Part shown: positions 6,221 through 14,358 of the stretch, in pieces
Layout: each line of letters opens with the position of its first letter
Numbering within the stretch: position 1 is the stretch's first letter
Assembly (NCBI GenBank): GCA_046153015.1
Contig: JBJXGF010000338.1
Location: forward strand, 1 to 21,009
Origin: JBJXGF01 sp046153015
GTDB taxonomy: Bacteria > Actinomycetota > Acidimicrobiia > Acidimicrobiales > CAIXPF01
DNA: 21,009 nt
Reading direction: 5' to 3'
The notes under the pieces: generated by a model
What the model was told of the DNA's origin: nothing
Database searches by the model: none
Seen by the model: the letters and a program-made list of their open reading frames with translations, nothing else
Program-made: the position numbers and the translations under genes

Positions 6221-7375
6221 ATGATCGACGCCGCTGCCGCCGCCGGGACGATCGCCGACGCGCTGGCGGCGACCGACGCCGACTCCGAGGCGCTGCGCCG
6301 GCTGAGCGATCGGGCGGTGGCGCTGCTCCACGAGGCGGGCCTGACCAGGCTGGTGAGCCCGGCCCGGTACGGCGGCGGTCAGCTCTCGCCCCGGGCGCTG
6401 GTGGAGGCCGAACGGGTGGTGGCCCACGCCAGCCCCGCCGCCTCGTGGGTGCTGATGGTGTGCGGCGCGCACACCTTCATCGCCGGGCGGATGCCCGGCC
6501 AGGCGCAGGACGAGGTGTTCGGTTCGGACCCCGGCATGCTGATCCCGGGCGTGCCGTCGCGCCAAGGCACGTGCCGCAAGACCGACGGCGGCTACGTGCT
6601 CAACGGCCGGTGGGCCTTCGCCAGCGGCGTCGACCACGGCGGCTGGGTCATGCTGGGCAGCCGCGGCGTGCGCAACGACGCCGGCGAGCCCTGCCCCGGC
6701 ATGCTGGTGGTGCTGCCCAAGGACGACGTGGTGATCGACGACACGTGGTTCTCGCTCGGCATGCGGGGCACCGGCTCCAAGGACGTGGTGCTCGACGACG
6801 TGTTCGTGCCCGCCCACCGCGCCGTGCAGATGGCCGACGCCTGGCTCGGTACGGTGGCCGGCGTCGACATCGCGCTCTACCAGCTCCCGATCAGCGCCAC
6901 GCTGGCGACCATGCTGTGCGGCACGATCGTCGGCATGAGCGAGCGAGGGCTGCAGCTCTTCCTCGACCAGACCCGGACCCGGCGCGACGCCTACACCGGC
7001 GAGCCGAAGTCGGCCAGCGTGGGCCTGGCGCGCCGGGCGGCCGAGGCGAACGCCGAGATCGCCCACGCCTGGGCCCTGACCCAGCAGAGCTGCGACCTGC
7101 TGGAGGCGGCCATGCGCTGCGCCCCGCCGATGCCGGTCGAGGCGCGCGCCCATGTCCGCTGGAACGCGGCGTACGCGGCCGAGCTGTGCCGCCGGGCGGC
7201 CGAACGGCTCTTCGCCGGCGCGGGGGCCGGCGCCGCCCACGACCGCAACGCCCTGCAGACGGTGTTCCGCAACGTCAACACCGCCGTGCACCACGCCATG
7301 TTGGACTTCGACACCACGCTCGAGGTGCAGGGCCGGGTGCTGCTCGGCGTGGAGCAGAACGACGCCATGATCTAA
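6221..7375 (+). CDS. Acyl-CoA dehydrogenase-fold flavin monooxygenase, HsaA-like oxygenase
   Basis: This 384-aa protein has the three-part acyl-CoA dehydrogenase architecture: helical N-terminus, beta domain with GTCRKTDGGYVLNGRWAFAS (about 114-133), and a C-terminal four-helix bundle. The phrases FASGVDHGGWVMLG and GMRGTGSKDVVLDDVFVP resemble HsaA-type class D flavin monooxygenases more than true dehydrogenases, and the catalytic Glu region of acyl-CoA dehydrogenases is not evident. Such oxygenases hydroxylate aromatic or steroid-derived substrates using reduced flavin from a separate reductase, which is not in this window. The start is supported by GGGAGG 9 nt upstream, and a TAGGGT -10 lies at 6185-6190. 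A methyltransferase, an F420-type oxidoreductase and a VOC protein follow closely on the same strand. Together these look like a small-molecule degradation or modification set; the substrate is unknown. Confidence 0.85.
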   Translation: MIDAAAAAGTIADALAATDADSEALRRLSDRAVALLHEAGLTRLVSPARYGGGQLSPRALVEAERVVAHASPAASWVLMVCGAHTFIAGRMPGQAQDEVFGSDPGMLIPGVPSRQGTCRKTDGGYVLNGRWAFASGVDHGGWVMLGSRGVRNDAGEPCPGMLVVLPKDDVVIDDTWFSLGMRGTGSKDVVLDDVFVPAHRAVQMADAWLGTVAGVDIALYQLPISATLATMLCGTIVGMSERGLQLFLDQTRTRRDAYTGEPKSASVGLARRAAEANAEIAHAWALTQQSCDLLEAAMRCAPPMPVEARAHVRWNAAYAAELCRRAAERLFAGAGAGAAHDRNALQTVFRNVNTAVHHAMLDFDTTLEVQGRVLLGVEQNDAMI

Positions 7376-7434
7376 TGCTCTAACGACCTGAGGGTCTGAC
7401 GCGATGATGGGACGACCCGACGGCAGGAGTCCAC

Positions 7435-8058
7435 GTGCCCGAGCCGAGCCGATGGGTCGAGATCACGACCCGCGACCCCAATCACTCACGGTGGTACATC
7501 GAGCGGTTCCGCTCGATGGCGGCCGCCGGCGACGACCTGGCCGGCGAGGCCCGCTTCGTCGACGCCCTGGCGCCTCGCGGGGCGCGCATCCTCGACGCCG
7601 GCTGCGGCCCCGGCCGGGTGGGGGCCGAGCTGGCCCGGCGCGGCCACACGGTGGTCGGCGTCGACGTGGACCCAGAGCTGATCGCGGCGGCGCGGGAGGA
7701 CCACCCCGGACCCACCTGGCTGGTCGGCGACCTCGCCGAGCTCGACCTGGCGGCCCGGGGCGAGCCGACGCCGTTCGACGCCGTCGTCTGCGCCGGCAAC
7801 GTCATGCCGTTCCTAGCCGAGAGCACCCGGTGGGAGGTGCTCGCCCGCCTCGGCGCCCACCTCGCGGACGAGGGCCGCATCGCCGTCGGCTTCGGCGCCG
7901 GCCGCGGCTACGACTTCGCCGACTACCGCGCCGACGCCGACGCCGCAGGGCTGCGGATCGACCTGGAGCTGGCCAGCTGGGACCTCCGTCCGCTGCGGCC
8001 CGACTCGGACTTCCTCGTGACCGTGCTCAGCAGGAGGGCCGGGGCGAGCGGCGGGTGA
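7435..8058 (+). CDS. Class I SAM-dependent methyltransferase
   Basis: This 207-aa protein has a Rossmann-type SAM site: motif I RILDAGCGPGRVG (51-63), the acidic end of strand 2 at VVGVDVDPELIAAA (about 73-86), WLVGDLAELDL for motif II, and FDAVVCAGNVMPFL for motif III. The C-terminal strand pair ends DSDFLVTVLSRR. It resembles small methyltransferase-11/25 family proteins of actinobacteria; the acceptor is not predictable. GTG 7435 follows GGCAGGAG with a 5-6 nt gap and gives the expected short N-terminus. It is 59 bp after the flavin monooxygenase and 47 bp before the LLM oxidoreductase, so the three could be co-transcribed. Confidence 0.9.
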   Translation: MPEPSRWVEITTRDPNHSRWYIERFRSMAAAGDDLAGEARFVDALAPRGARILDAGCGPGRVGAELARRGHTVVGVDVDPELIAAAREDHPGPTWLVGDLAELDLAARGEPTPFDAVVCAGNVMPFLAESTRWEVLARLGAHLADEGRIAVGFGAGRGYDFADYRADADAAGLRIDLELASWDLRPLRPDSDFLVTVLSRRAGASGG

Positions 8059-8105
8059 GGCCGGCGTGCGATGATCCCTGCGACACCGGCGACTCTGGAG
8101 GGGCA

Positions 8106-9032
8106 ATGCGCGATCAATCCGACGGAATCGACTTCGGGATCTCGATGCGCCTGCTGAAAGAGGTTCGGGAGGAGGCGCAGCTCGCCGAGTCGCTCGGGTT
8201 CGACTACCTCCTCACCGGCGAGCACATCAGCTTCTACGGGCCGACGCCGAACACGCTGATCTCGCTCTCCGCCGCGGCCGCGGTCACCGAACGGATCAAG
8301 CTGCTGAGCGGCATCGTGCTCGTGCCGCTCTATCCGCCGGCGCTGCTGGCCAAGCTCATCGCCACGCTCGACGTGATCAGCCACGGCCGGTACTGCTTCG
8401 GCATCGGCATCGGGGGCGAGAACCCGAAGGAGTTCGCCGCGGTGGGCGTGCCGGTCAACGAGCGCGGCGCCCGCACCAATGAGGCGCTCGAGGTCATCAA
8501 CCGGCTGCTCACCGAGGACAAGGTGTCCTTCGAGGGGAAGTTCAGCTCGTTCTCCGACATCACGATCGGCCCCAAATCGAAGGAGCGCCCGCCGTTCTGG
8601 GTCTCGGGCCGCAAAGAGGCCGCCATGCGGCGCGCCGCCCGCTACGGCGACGCGTGGATGCCGTACATGTACTCACCCGAGATGCTCGCCGATTCGATGT
8701 CCAAGATCGGGGCGTTCACTGAGAAGGCGGGGCGGCCGGCCGGCTCGGTGCGGGGCGCAGCGTTCGCGTTCACCTGCGTCCACGAGGACGGCGACACCGC
8801 GCTCAAGATGGCGAACAAGGCCATGTCGACCACGTACAACCAGGACTTCACCAGCCTCGTCGGCAAGTACGCCATTGCCGGATCGCCCGACATGTGCCGG
8901 GCGCGGGTGCAGGAGTACCTCGACGCCGGGGCTCGGACGGTGATCTTCGCCCACGGCTGCCCGGCCGGCTACATCGAGCAGAACACCCGGCTGCTGGCCG
9001 AGGAGGTCATCCCCGCGTTCCGCCCGAGCTGA
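8106..9032 (+). CDS. LLM-class (luciferase-like) F420-dependent oxidoreductase
   Basis: This 308-aa TIM-barrel protein belongs to the bacterial luciferase-like family. Landmarks are the start GIDFGISMRLLKEVREEAQLAES, LGFDYLLTGEH (about 34-44), ERIKLLSGIVLVPLYPPALLAKLIATLDVISHGRYCFGIGIG (about 61-102) with the usual G-x-G after the barrel strand, PPFWVSGRKEAAMRRAARYGDAWMP (about 162-186), and a C-terminal IEQNTRLLAEEVIPAF helix. Actinobacterial members normally use F420 to reduce or oxidise small organics, and a smaller number use FMN. The ATG is preceded by GGAGGGG at a good distance. It sits third in the co-directional run with the HsaA-like oxygenase and the methyltransferase, and a VOC gene follows 42 bp later with its own promoter. 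Confidence 0.9.
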   Translation: MRDQSDGIDFGISMRLLKEVREEAQLAESLGFDYLLTGEHISFYGPTPNTLISLSAAAAVTERIKLLSGIVLVPLYPPALLAKLIATLDVISHGRYCFGIGIGGENPKEFAAVGVPVNERGARTNEALEVINRLLTEDKVSFEGKFSSFSDITIGPKSKERPPFWVSGRKEAAMRRAARYGDAWMPYMYSPEMLADSMSKIGAFTEKAGRPAGSVRGAAFAFTCVHEDGDTALKMANKAMSTTYNQDFTSLVGKYAIAGSPDMCRARVQEYLDAGARTVIFAHGCPAGYIEQNTRLLAEEVIPAFRPS

Positions 9033-9062
9033 GCGGAGCGGGCTCGGCGGAGCGGACCGGCG

Positions 9063-9068
9063 TACGCT
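9063..9068 (+). promoter_or_regulatory. Leaderless -10 element for the VOC gene
   Basis: TACGCT fits TANNNT and ends 6 nt before ATG 9075. No Shine-Dalgarno is present in the intervening CCCGCG. This suggests a transcript starting at the start codon, separate from the upstream genes. Confidence 0.5.
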
Positions 9069-9074
9069 CCCGCG

Positions 9075-9515
9075 ATGGCGATCAAAGGGATCTCGCACGT
9101 TGCGGTCGGCGTGTCGGACATGGACCGGGCGCTCACCTTCTACCGCGACATCATCGGCCTGAACGTCACGCTCGACACGGTCGAGGAGGTGTTGGGCGGC
9201 AAGCGGCGGGCGGTCTACCTGCGGGTGCACCCGGGCCCCCACGAGTTCTTCATCGTGCTCGACCAGCAGCTCGAGAACCTGCCCACCAACAAGCCGCCGC
9301 GGTTGATGGCCCTCGGCGCCCATCACTTCTCGTTCTGGGTCGACAACCTCCAGGACATCTTCGACAGGGCGGTCAACGCCGGGTTCCGCACCATCGGCGG
9401 GGTGCTGGAGTCCGACGCGCTGGCCTTTGGCGAACCGGCCGGTTCGGGCCGGTGCCTGTCGGCCTTCCTCAAGGACCACGACGGCAATGCCGTTCAGCTC
9501 GACCAGCGGCTGTAG
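9075..9515 (+). CDS. VOC-family (glyoxalase/dioxygenase-fold) protein
   Basis: This 146-aa protein has two beta-alpha-beta-beta-beta modules. The first opens with GISHVAVGVSDMDRALTFYRDIIGL, with His8 as the first metal ligand. The second contains GAHHFSFWVDNLQDIFDRAVNAGF (His83/His84) and ends KDHDGNAVQLDQRL. In many family members the last strand carries a Glu metal ligand in a DGNxIEL motif. Here the matching residue is Gln141, so metal binding may be altered or Gln may serve. VOC proteins include glyoxalase I, fosfomycin-resistance enzymes and extradiol dioxygenases; the reaction cannot be assigned. It follows the LLM oxidoreductase by 42 bp on the same strand but has its own probable promoter. 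Confidence 0.85.
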   Translation: MAIKGISHVAVGVSDMDRALTFYRDIIGLNVTLDTVEEVLGGKRRAVYLRVHPGPHEFFIVLDQQLENLPTNKPPRLMALGAHHFSFWVDNLQDIFDRAVNAGFRTIGGVLESDALAFGEPAGSGRCLSAFLKDHDGNAVQLDQRL

Positions 9516-9536
9516 CCCGCCTCAGCCGCGCCCGCC

Positions 9537-10373
9537 TCAACCCAGGGCAGCCCGCGCCGCGGCCGCCACGCGCGCCGTGGTGTCCGGGCTGGCCTCGTAG
9601 AACCATTTGGTGTTGTTGGTCACAAGCGTGTCCGAGCTGTCCGGCTCGATCAACAGGCGAAGGCAGGTGACCGACGCCGAGTTCGCCTCGGACGGACGCG
9701 CGGCCACCGGGCAGCGGGCGTGGAGCGCATTGAGCCGGTTCTCGGTGGCCGCATCGAACAGGCCGGTGACCGGGGCGGCGAGCATCCGCTGCAGCTTCTC
9801 CACGAGCGGCCCGCAGTCGCCGACCACCAGACGGAGCTGACGGGTGGCCCGGCACTTGTCATACCGGCGGTCGCCGGCGATGGTGGCCGAGTTGCTCGTG
9901 ACCACCACGGTTTGCGTGTTCGTGCTCACCGACGCCGCCGCCACCGTGGACTCCGCCGCGGCGGGGGCCAGCGCGGCGACCGGCGGGCAGGCTGCGGCGG
10001 GGAAGTCGACCAGGTTGAAGCTGGCGAGCTTGCCCCGCAGGCTGTCGCCCTTGCGGAAGCGCAGGATCTTGCCGTCGCGGTAAGCGACCCCGCCGCTCCA
10101 GCTCGAATCGGCGGCCACCACCCGGGACAGCGTGGTGCCTCGGGCCACGCTGTAACGGGCCAGCGCCACGCCGAGCGCGAGATCGGGATCGGGCGCGGAC
10201 GGGGCGATCAGCAGGTTGCGGGTGGGCGGCGCTCCCCGGGCGAGGGGCCGGCAGCCGGTGTCGACCACCATCTCGCCGTCGGCCCCGGCGGCGGGGGCGG
10301 CGGCGAGCACGGCGACAGCTCCAACCGCCAGCGCCAGCAGGAGCGCGGCGCCGGCATACGGCAATCGTCCCAT
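9537..10373 (-). CDS. Exported cysteine-rich protein with peptidoglycan-binding-like domain
   Basis: This 278-aa protein starts at ATG 10373, preceded by AAAGGAG 4-5 nt upstream. Residues 1-31 form a signal peptide: MGRLPYAGAALLLALAVGAV then AAAPAAGAD, with likely cleavage near 30-32. Residues about 180-217 resemble PG_binding_1: VGDCGPLVEKLQRML followed by VTGLFDAATENRLNAL. The middle has a segment with GVALARYSVARGTTLSRVVAADSS and then a Ser/Thr/Ala linker (about 135-165). There are six cysteines in the mature part (41, 129, 174, 187, 221, 237), an even number consistent with three disulfides outside the cytoplasm. It probably binds cell wall; no catalytic domain is seen. I do not recognise a close family for residues 35-130. 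Confidence 0.75.
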   Translation of the reverse strand: MGRLPYAGAALLLALAVGAVAVLAAAPAAGADGEMVVDTGCRPLARGAPPTRNLLIAPSAPDPDLALGVALARYSVARGTTLSRVVAADSSWSGGVAYRDGKILRFRKGDSLRGKLASFNLVDFPAAACPPVAALAPAAAESTVAAASVSTNTQTVVVTSNSATIAGDRRYDKCRATRQLRLVVGDCGPLVEKLQRMLAAPVTGLFDAATENRLNALHARCPVAARPSEANSASVTCLRLLIEPDSSDTLVTNNTKWFYEASPDTTARVAAAARAALG

Positions 10374-10455
10374 GTCGCTCCTTTCGCAACGGCGCGGGGC
10401 GCTCCGGACGCTACCGCGTCGTGCGCCCCCGCTTTCCCACAGGGCGCTGGGGGCC

Positions 10456-10465
10456 ACGCTAGCGT
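10456..10465 (+). promoter_or_regulatory. Palindromic -10 element for the xanthine-dehydrogenase-like gene
   Basis: ACGCTAGCGT is a perfect 10-bp palindrome whose right part, TAGCGT (10460-10465), fits TANNNT. It ends 10 nt before ATG 10476. It lies in the 102-bp gap between this gene and the divergent exported protein. A similar TAGCGTCGGG precedes the RHH gene at 16014. Confidence 0.45.
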
Positions 10466-10475
10466 CGGGGCCGCG

Positions 10476-12740
10476 ATGGGCTCGATCCTCGGCAACCCGG
10501 TGCGGCGAGTGGAGGACGCGCGGCTGCTCACCACCGGCGGGACCTTCGTGGAGGACGTGGCCTTCGAGGGCGCGGTGTGGATCCACTACGTCCGTTCGCC
10601 GATCGCGCATGGCGTGATCCTCTCCGTCGACGCCGCCCAAGCGCGGGAGGCGCCGGGCGTGCTCGCCGTGTTCACCGGCGCCGACCTGGCCGAGCTCGGC
10701 CTGGCCCCCAACCCGTTCCCCGTGCTGCCTGAGGCGATGCGGCGGCCCTTCATCGCCGCCGACCGCGTCCGCTATGTGGGCCAGGCGGTCGCCGCGGTGG
10801 CGGCCGAGACCCGCGCCCTCGCCGCCGACGCGGCCGAGCTCGTGGCCGTGGACTACGAGCCGCTGCCGGTGGTGGTCGACGCCGAGCGGGCGGCGCGCGA
10901 CGAGACGCTGCTGTTCCCCGAGCACGGCACCAACGTGATCCAGACGCTGCGCACGAAGACGCAGGCCGACTTCGCCGGCTGCGAGGTGGTGGTCGAGGCG
11001 CGCATCGTGAACCAACGGATGACCGCCGCACCGCTCGAGCCCCGCTCGGGCGCCGCGTACTGGACTCCTGAGGGCCGGCTGGTGCACTACTCCGCCTGCC
11101 AGGGCGCGCACCCGACCCGGGACGTGCTCGCCGCGATCTACGGCCTCGACCGCGCCGACGTGCGGGTGGTGGTGCCCGACATGGGCGGCGGCTTCGGCGC
11201 GAAGTCGCGCACCTACCCGGAGGAGCTCGCCCTGGGCTTCTACGCCCGGGCGCTGAACCGCCCCGCACGCTGGACCGAGACGCGCACCGAGAACGTCATC
11301 GCCATGCCCCAAGGCCGCGGTCAGGTGCAGCACGCCCGCCTCGGGGGCCGGCGCGACGGGCGCATCACCGCCTACCAGCTCGACGTCGTCCAGGACGCGG
11401 GGGCGTTCCCGCTCATCGGCGCGCTGCTGCACGGGATGACCCAGCGGATGCTGACCGGCGTCTACCGCCTCGACAATGTCGGCTTCACCGGCCGGTCCGC
11501 GGCCACCAACACCGTGTCGACCACGGCGTTCCGCGGGGCGGGACGGCCCGAGGCGGCTGTGGCCATCGAACGCATGGTCGACCTGTTCGCCGCCGAGATC
11601 GGCATGGACCCAGCCGAGGTCCGCCGCCGCAACCTCGCGCCCCGCTTCACCGAGCCGTACACGACCGCGGTCGGCGCGGTGTACGACGTGGGCGACTACC
11701 CCGAGGCGCTGGAACGGGCCCTGCAGGCCGTGGGCTACGAGGAGCTGCGCCGCGAGCAGGCGGCCCGGCGGGCGGCGGGCAGCCCCCGCCTGCTCGGCGT
11801 CGGGCTCGGCGCCTACGTGGAGATCACCGCCGGCGGGCCGGGCGCCGAGCTCGGCGCGATCGAGCTGCGCGCCGACGGCTCGGCCCGGGTGCTGAGCGGG
11901 GCGACGCCGTTCGGGCAGGGCCACGACACCACCTGGGCCATGATCGTGGCCGACCGGACCGGCCTCCCGATGGAGCGCATCGACGTGGTGCACGGCGACA
12001 CCGACGCGGTGCGCCGAGGCGGGCTCACCACCGGCAGCCGCTCGGTGCAGCTCGGCGGGTCGGCGCTGGCCGAGGCGGCGTCGGCGCTGGTGGAGCTGGC
12101 TCGCACCCAGGCGGCCGAGCTGCTCGAGGCGAGGGTCGACGACGTGGTGCTCGACGCCGAGCACGGCCGGTTCCACGTGGCCGGCACACCCGCGGTGGCC
12201 CTCGACTGGGCGGCGGTGGCCGCCGCGGCGGCCGCTGCCGGGCGCCCGCTCGGCGCCGAAGCCGAGTTCTCTGCTCCCCAGCCGACCTACCCCTTCGGCT
12301 GCCACGCGGCGGTGGTGGAGGTCGACGAGGAGACCGGGCGCTGGACCCTCGAACGCCTCGTCGCCGTCGACGACGCCGGCCGCATCCTCAACCCGCTCCT
12401 CGCCGAGGGCCAGGTGCACGGCGGCATCGCGCAGGGCGTGGCCCAGGTGCTGCTCGAGGAGATCGTGTACGACCCGACCGGCACGCCGCTCACCACGAAC
12501 TTCGCCGACTACCCGGTGATCTCGGCGGTCGAGCTGCCCTCGTTCGAGGTGGTCCACCAGGAGACGCCCACCTGGGTGAACGAGCTCGGCGCGAAGGGGA
12601 TCGGCGAGTCGGGCACGGTCGGCGCGATCCCCGCGGTGTACAACGCCGTGCTCGACGCGCTGGCGCACCGCGGGGTTCGTCATCTGGAGACGCCGCTGCA
12701 CCCCGAGCGGGTCTGGCGGGCCCTGCACAGTCAGGGTTGA
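10476..12740 (+). CDS. Xanthine dehydrogenase/CO dehydrogenase-family molybdopterin large subunit
   Basis: This 754-aa protein is the Mo-cofactor subunit of a molybdenum hydroxylase. It has the family opening GNPVRRVEDARLLTTGGTFVEDV (6-28), RSPIAHG (40-46), a Gly-rich Mo-cofactor loop PDMGGGFGAKS near 235, TAFRGAGRPEA near 350, and the C-terminal GAKGIGESG near 708, which carries the conserved catalytic Glu. TAFRGAGR is in the place where carboxydotrophic CoxL has AYxCSFR, so this is not a form I CO dehydrogenase. Its substrate is probably an aldehyde, purine or other N-heterocycle. The FAD-binding and 2Fe-2S partners normally encoded beside it are missing from the window. A TAGCGT -10 lies 10 nt before the ATG without a clear ribosome site. 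An ALDH7-like gene follows 59 bp later. Confidence 0.92.
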   Translation: MGSILGNPVRRVEDARLLTTGGTFVEDVAFEGAVWIHYVRSPIAHGVILSVDAAQAREAPGVLAVFTGADLAELGLAPNPFPVLPEAMRRPFIAADRVRYVGQAVAAVAAETRALAADAAELVAVDYEPLPVVVDAERAARDETLLFPEHGTNVIQTLRTKTQADFAGCEVVVEARIVNQRMTAAPLEPRSGAAYWTPEGRLVHYSACQGAHPTRDVLAAIYGLDRADVRVVVPDMGGGFGAKSRTYPEELALGFYARALNRPARWTETRTENVIAMPQGRGQVQHARLGGRRDGRITAYQLDVVQDAGAFPLIGALLHGMTQRMLTGVYRLDNVGFTGRSAATNTVSTTAFRGAGRPEAAVAIERMVDLFAAEIGMDPAEVRRRNLAPRFTEPYTTAVGAVYDVGDYPEALERALQAVGYEELRREQAARRAAGSPRLLGVGLGAYVEITAGGPGAELGAIELRADGSARVLSGATPFGQGHDTTWAMIVADRTGLPMERIDVVHGDTDAVRRGGLTTGSRSVQLGGSALAEAASALVELARTQAAELLEARVDDVVLDAEHGRFHVAGTPAVALDWAAVAAAAAAAGRPLGAEAEFSAPQPTYPFGCHAAVVEVDEETGRWTLERLVAVDDAGRILNPLLAEGQVHGGIAQGVAQVLLEEIVYDPTGTPLTTNFADYPVISAVELPSFEVVHQETPTWVNELGAKGIGESGTVGAIPAVYNAVLDALAHRGVRHLETPLHPERVWRALHSQG

Positions 12741-12786
12741 ACGGCCAGGACTGAGTGGGGCCGGCAGGTTGGGCCGAGCGCACGGG

Positions 12787-12792
12787 TAGGGT
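12787..12792 (+). promoter_or_regulatory. Leaderless -10 element for the aldehyde dehydrogenase
   Basis: TAGGGT fits TANNNT and ends 7 nt before GTG 12800, with no good Shine-Dalgarno between. It supports GTG 12800 over the in-frame GTG 12755. Confidence 0.5.
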
Positions 12793-12799
12793 CCCGGGC

Positions 12800-14325
12800 G
12801 TGGCCCGTGACCTGCTTCCCTCCGACGAGCACCTGCGTCGCGCCGCCGACGCCGCGCTGAGCGCCTGTGGGGTCGACGCCGGCGCCCGGCAGGGCGAAGG
12901 GTCGGCCCGATCGCCGATCACCGGCGCCCGGCTGGGCGCCGCCCCGCTGGCCTCGGAGGCGGCGGCCGGGGAGGCCGTCGCCGCGGCCGTGGAGGCCTTC
13001 GAGGCGTGGCGGGTCACGCCCGCGCCGGTGCGGGGGGCGCTCGTGCGGCGCTTCGGGGAGCTGGTTCGGGACCACCTGGGCGAGCTGGCGGCGCTGATCA
13101 CCCTCGAGGCCGGCAAGATCGACAGCGAAGCGCGCGGCGAGGTCCAAGAGGTGATCGACATGTGCGACTTCGCCGTGGGCCTCTCCCGCCAGCTCTACGG
13201 GTTGACGATGGCGTCGGAACGGCGCCAGCACCGGCTGATGGAGACCTGGCGACCGCTCGGCCCGGTGGCGGTGATCACCGCGTTCAACTTCCCGATGGCG
13301 GTGTGGTCCTGGAACGCGGCGGTGGCGCTCGTGTGCGGCGACCCGGTCATCTGGAAACCCTCCGAGCGCACCCCGTACTGCGCGCTGGCCCTGCATTCGC
13401 TGCTCGAACGCGCCGCGCACGACGCGGACGCGCCGGCCCGGCTCAGCCAGCTGCTGGTCGGGGGGCCGGGCCTGGGCGAGACGCTGGCCGATGACCCTGC
13501 CGTTGCGCTGGTGAGCGCCACCGGCTCCACCCGCATGGGCAAGGCGCTGGCGCCGCGCGTGGCGCAGCGGCTGGGCCGCTGCCTGCTCGAGCTCGGGGGG
13601 AACAACGCCGCGGTCGTGGCGCCGACCTCGCCCTGACCGAACGCGCCGTGGTGTTCGCCGCGGCGGGCACCGCCGGGCAGCGCTGCACCACGCTGCGCCG
13701 GCTGATCTGCCACCGTTCGCTCGTCGACGAGCTGGTCGACCGGCTCAGCCGGGCGTACGCCACGCTGCCGGTCGGCGATCCGCAGCGGCCGGGAACGCTC
13801 GTGGGCCCGCTGATCGACGGGGGCGCGCACCGTGCGGTCACCGCCGCACTCGACGCCGCGGCGGGCGACGGCGGCCAGGTGGTGACCGGCGGCGAGCGCC
13901 GGCTGGCCGACGAGGCGCCGGACGCGTTCTACGTGACCCCGGCGCTCGTGCGCATGCCTGCCCAGACCGAGATCGTGCGCACCGAGACCTTCGGGCCGGT
14001 CCTCTACGTGCTCGCCTACGACGAGCTCGACGAGGCGATCGCGTTGCACAACGGCGTGACCCAGGGCCTGGCGTCGTCGATCTTCACCAACGACCTGCGA
14101 GAGGCCGAACGCTTCCTCGGCCCGTCCGGATCGGACTGCGGGATCGTGAACGTGAACGTGGGGCCCTCCGGCGCGGAGATCGGCGGCGCGTTCGGCGGCG
14201 AGAAGGACACCGGCGGCGGCCGCGAGGCCGGCTCGGACGCGTGGCGCGCCTACATGCGCCGGGCCACGAACACGCTCAACTACGGCTCAGAGCTCCCGCT
14301 GGCCCAGGGCGTGAGTTTCGGGTGA
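12800..14325 (+). pseudogene. ALDH7-type aldehyde dehydrogenase (aminoadipate-semialdehyde dehydrogenase-like), frameshifted
   Basis: The first frame (GTG 12800 to TGA 13636) encodes 278 residues: TAFNFPMAVWSWNAAVALVCGDP with catalytic Asn163, WKPSER with Lys186, and LELGGNNAAVV with catalytic Glu264. The second frame resumes at about 13621 with ADLALTERAVVFAAAG and contains the catalytic Cys in GQRCTTLRR. It continues through ETFGPVLYVLAYDE and GPSGAEIGGAFGGEKDTGGG to LPLAQGVSFG and a stop at 14325. Joined, the length and motifs are those of ALDH7/antiquitin, which oxidises aminoadipate semialdehyde (piperideine-6-carboxylate) with NAD+ in lysine breakdown. Relative to relatives such as human ALDH7A1, about 7 nt are missing at 13619-13622, between Glu and Cys, so neither piece can be active alone. 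Outside this point both halves look intact, so a recent mutation or a sequence error is likely. Confidence 0.85.
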
Positions 14326-14336
14326 ACTTCGGGTGA
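14317..14336 (+). repeat. Short 11-bp-period duplication over the aldehyde dehydrogenase stop
   Basis: TTCGGGTGA occurs at 14317-14325, ending with the stop codon, and again at 14328-14336. This looks like a small tandem duplication that copied the stop region. Confidence 0.6.
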
Positions 14337-14358
14337 GAAGCCTCGCTCCGCCGCCGAA

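Noticed and set aside
9537..12728. Very long minus-strand open frame (over 1000 codons)
   Set aside because: Only its last 278 codons are a real gene. The rest is the antisense of the molybdenum-hydroxylase gene and reads as Arg/Gly/His-rich nonsense, an effect of high GC.
10476..12740. CoxL of a carboxydotrophic CO dehydrogenase
   Set aside because: The form I active-site loop AYxCSFR is replaced by TAFRGAGR, and no coxM or coxS genes are beside it.
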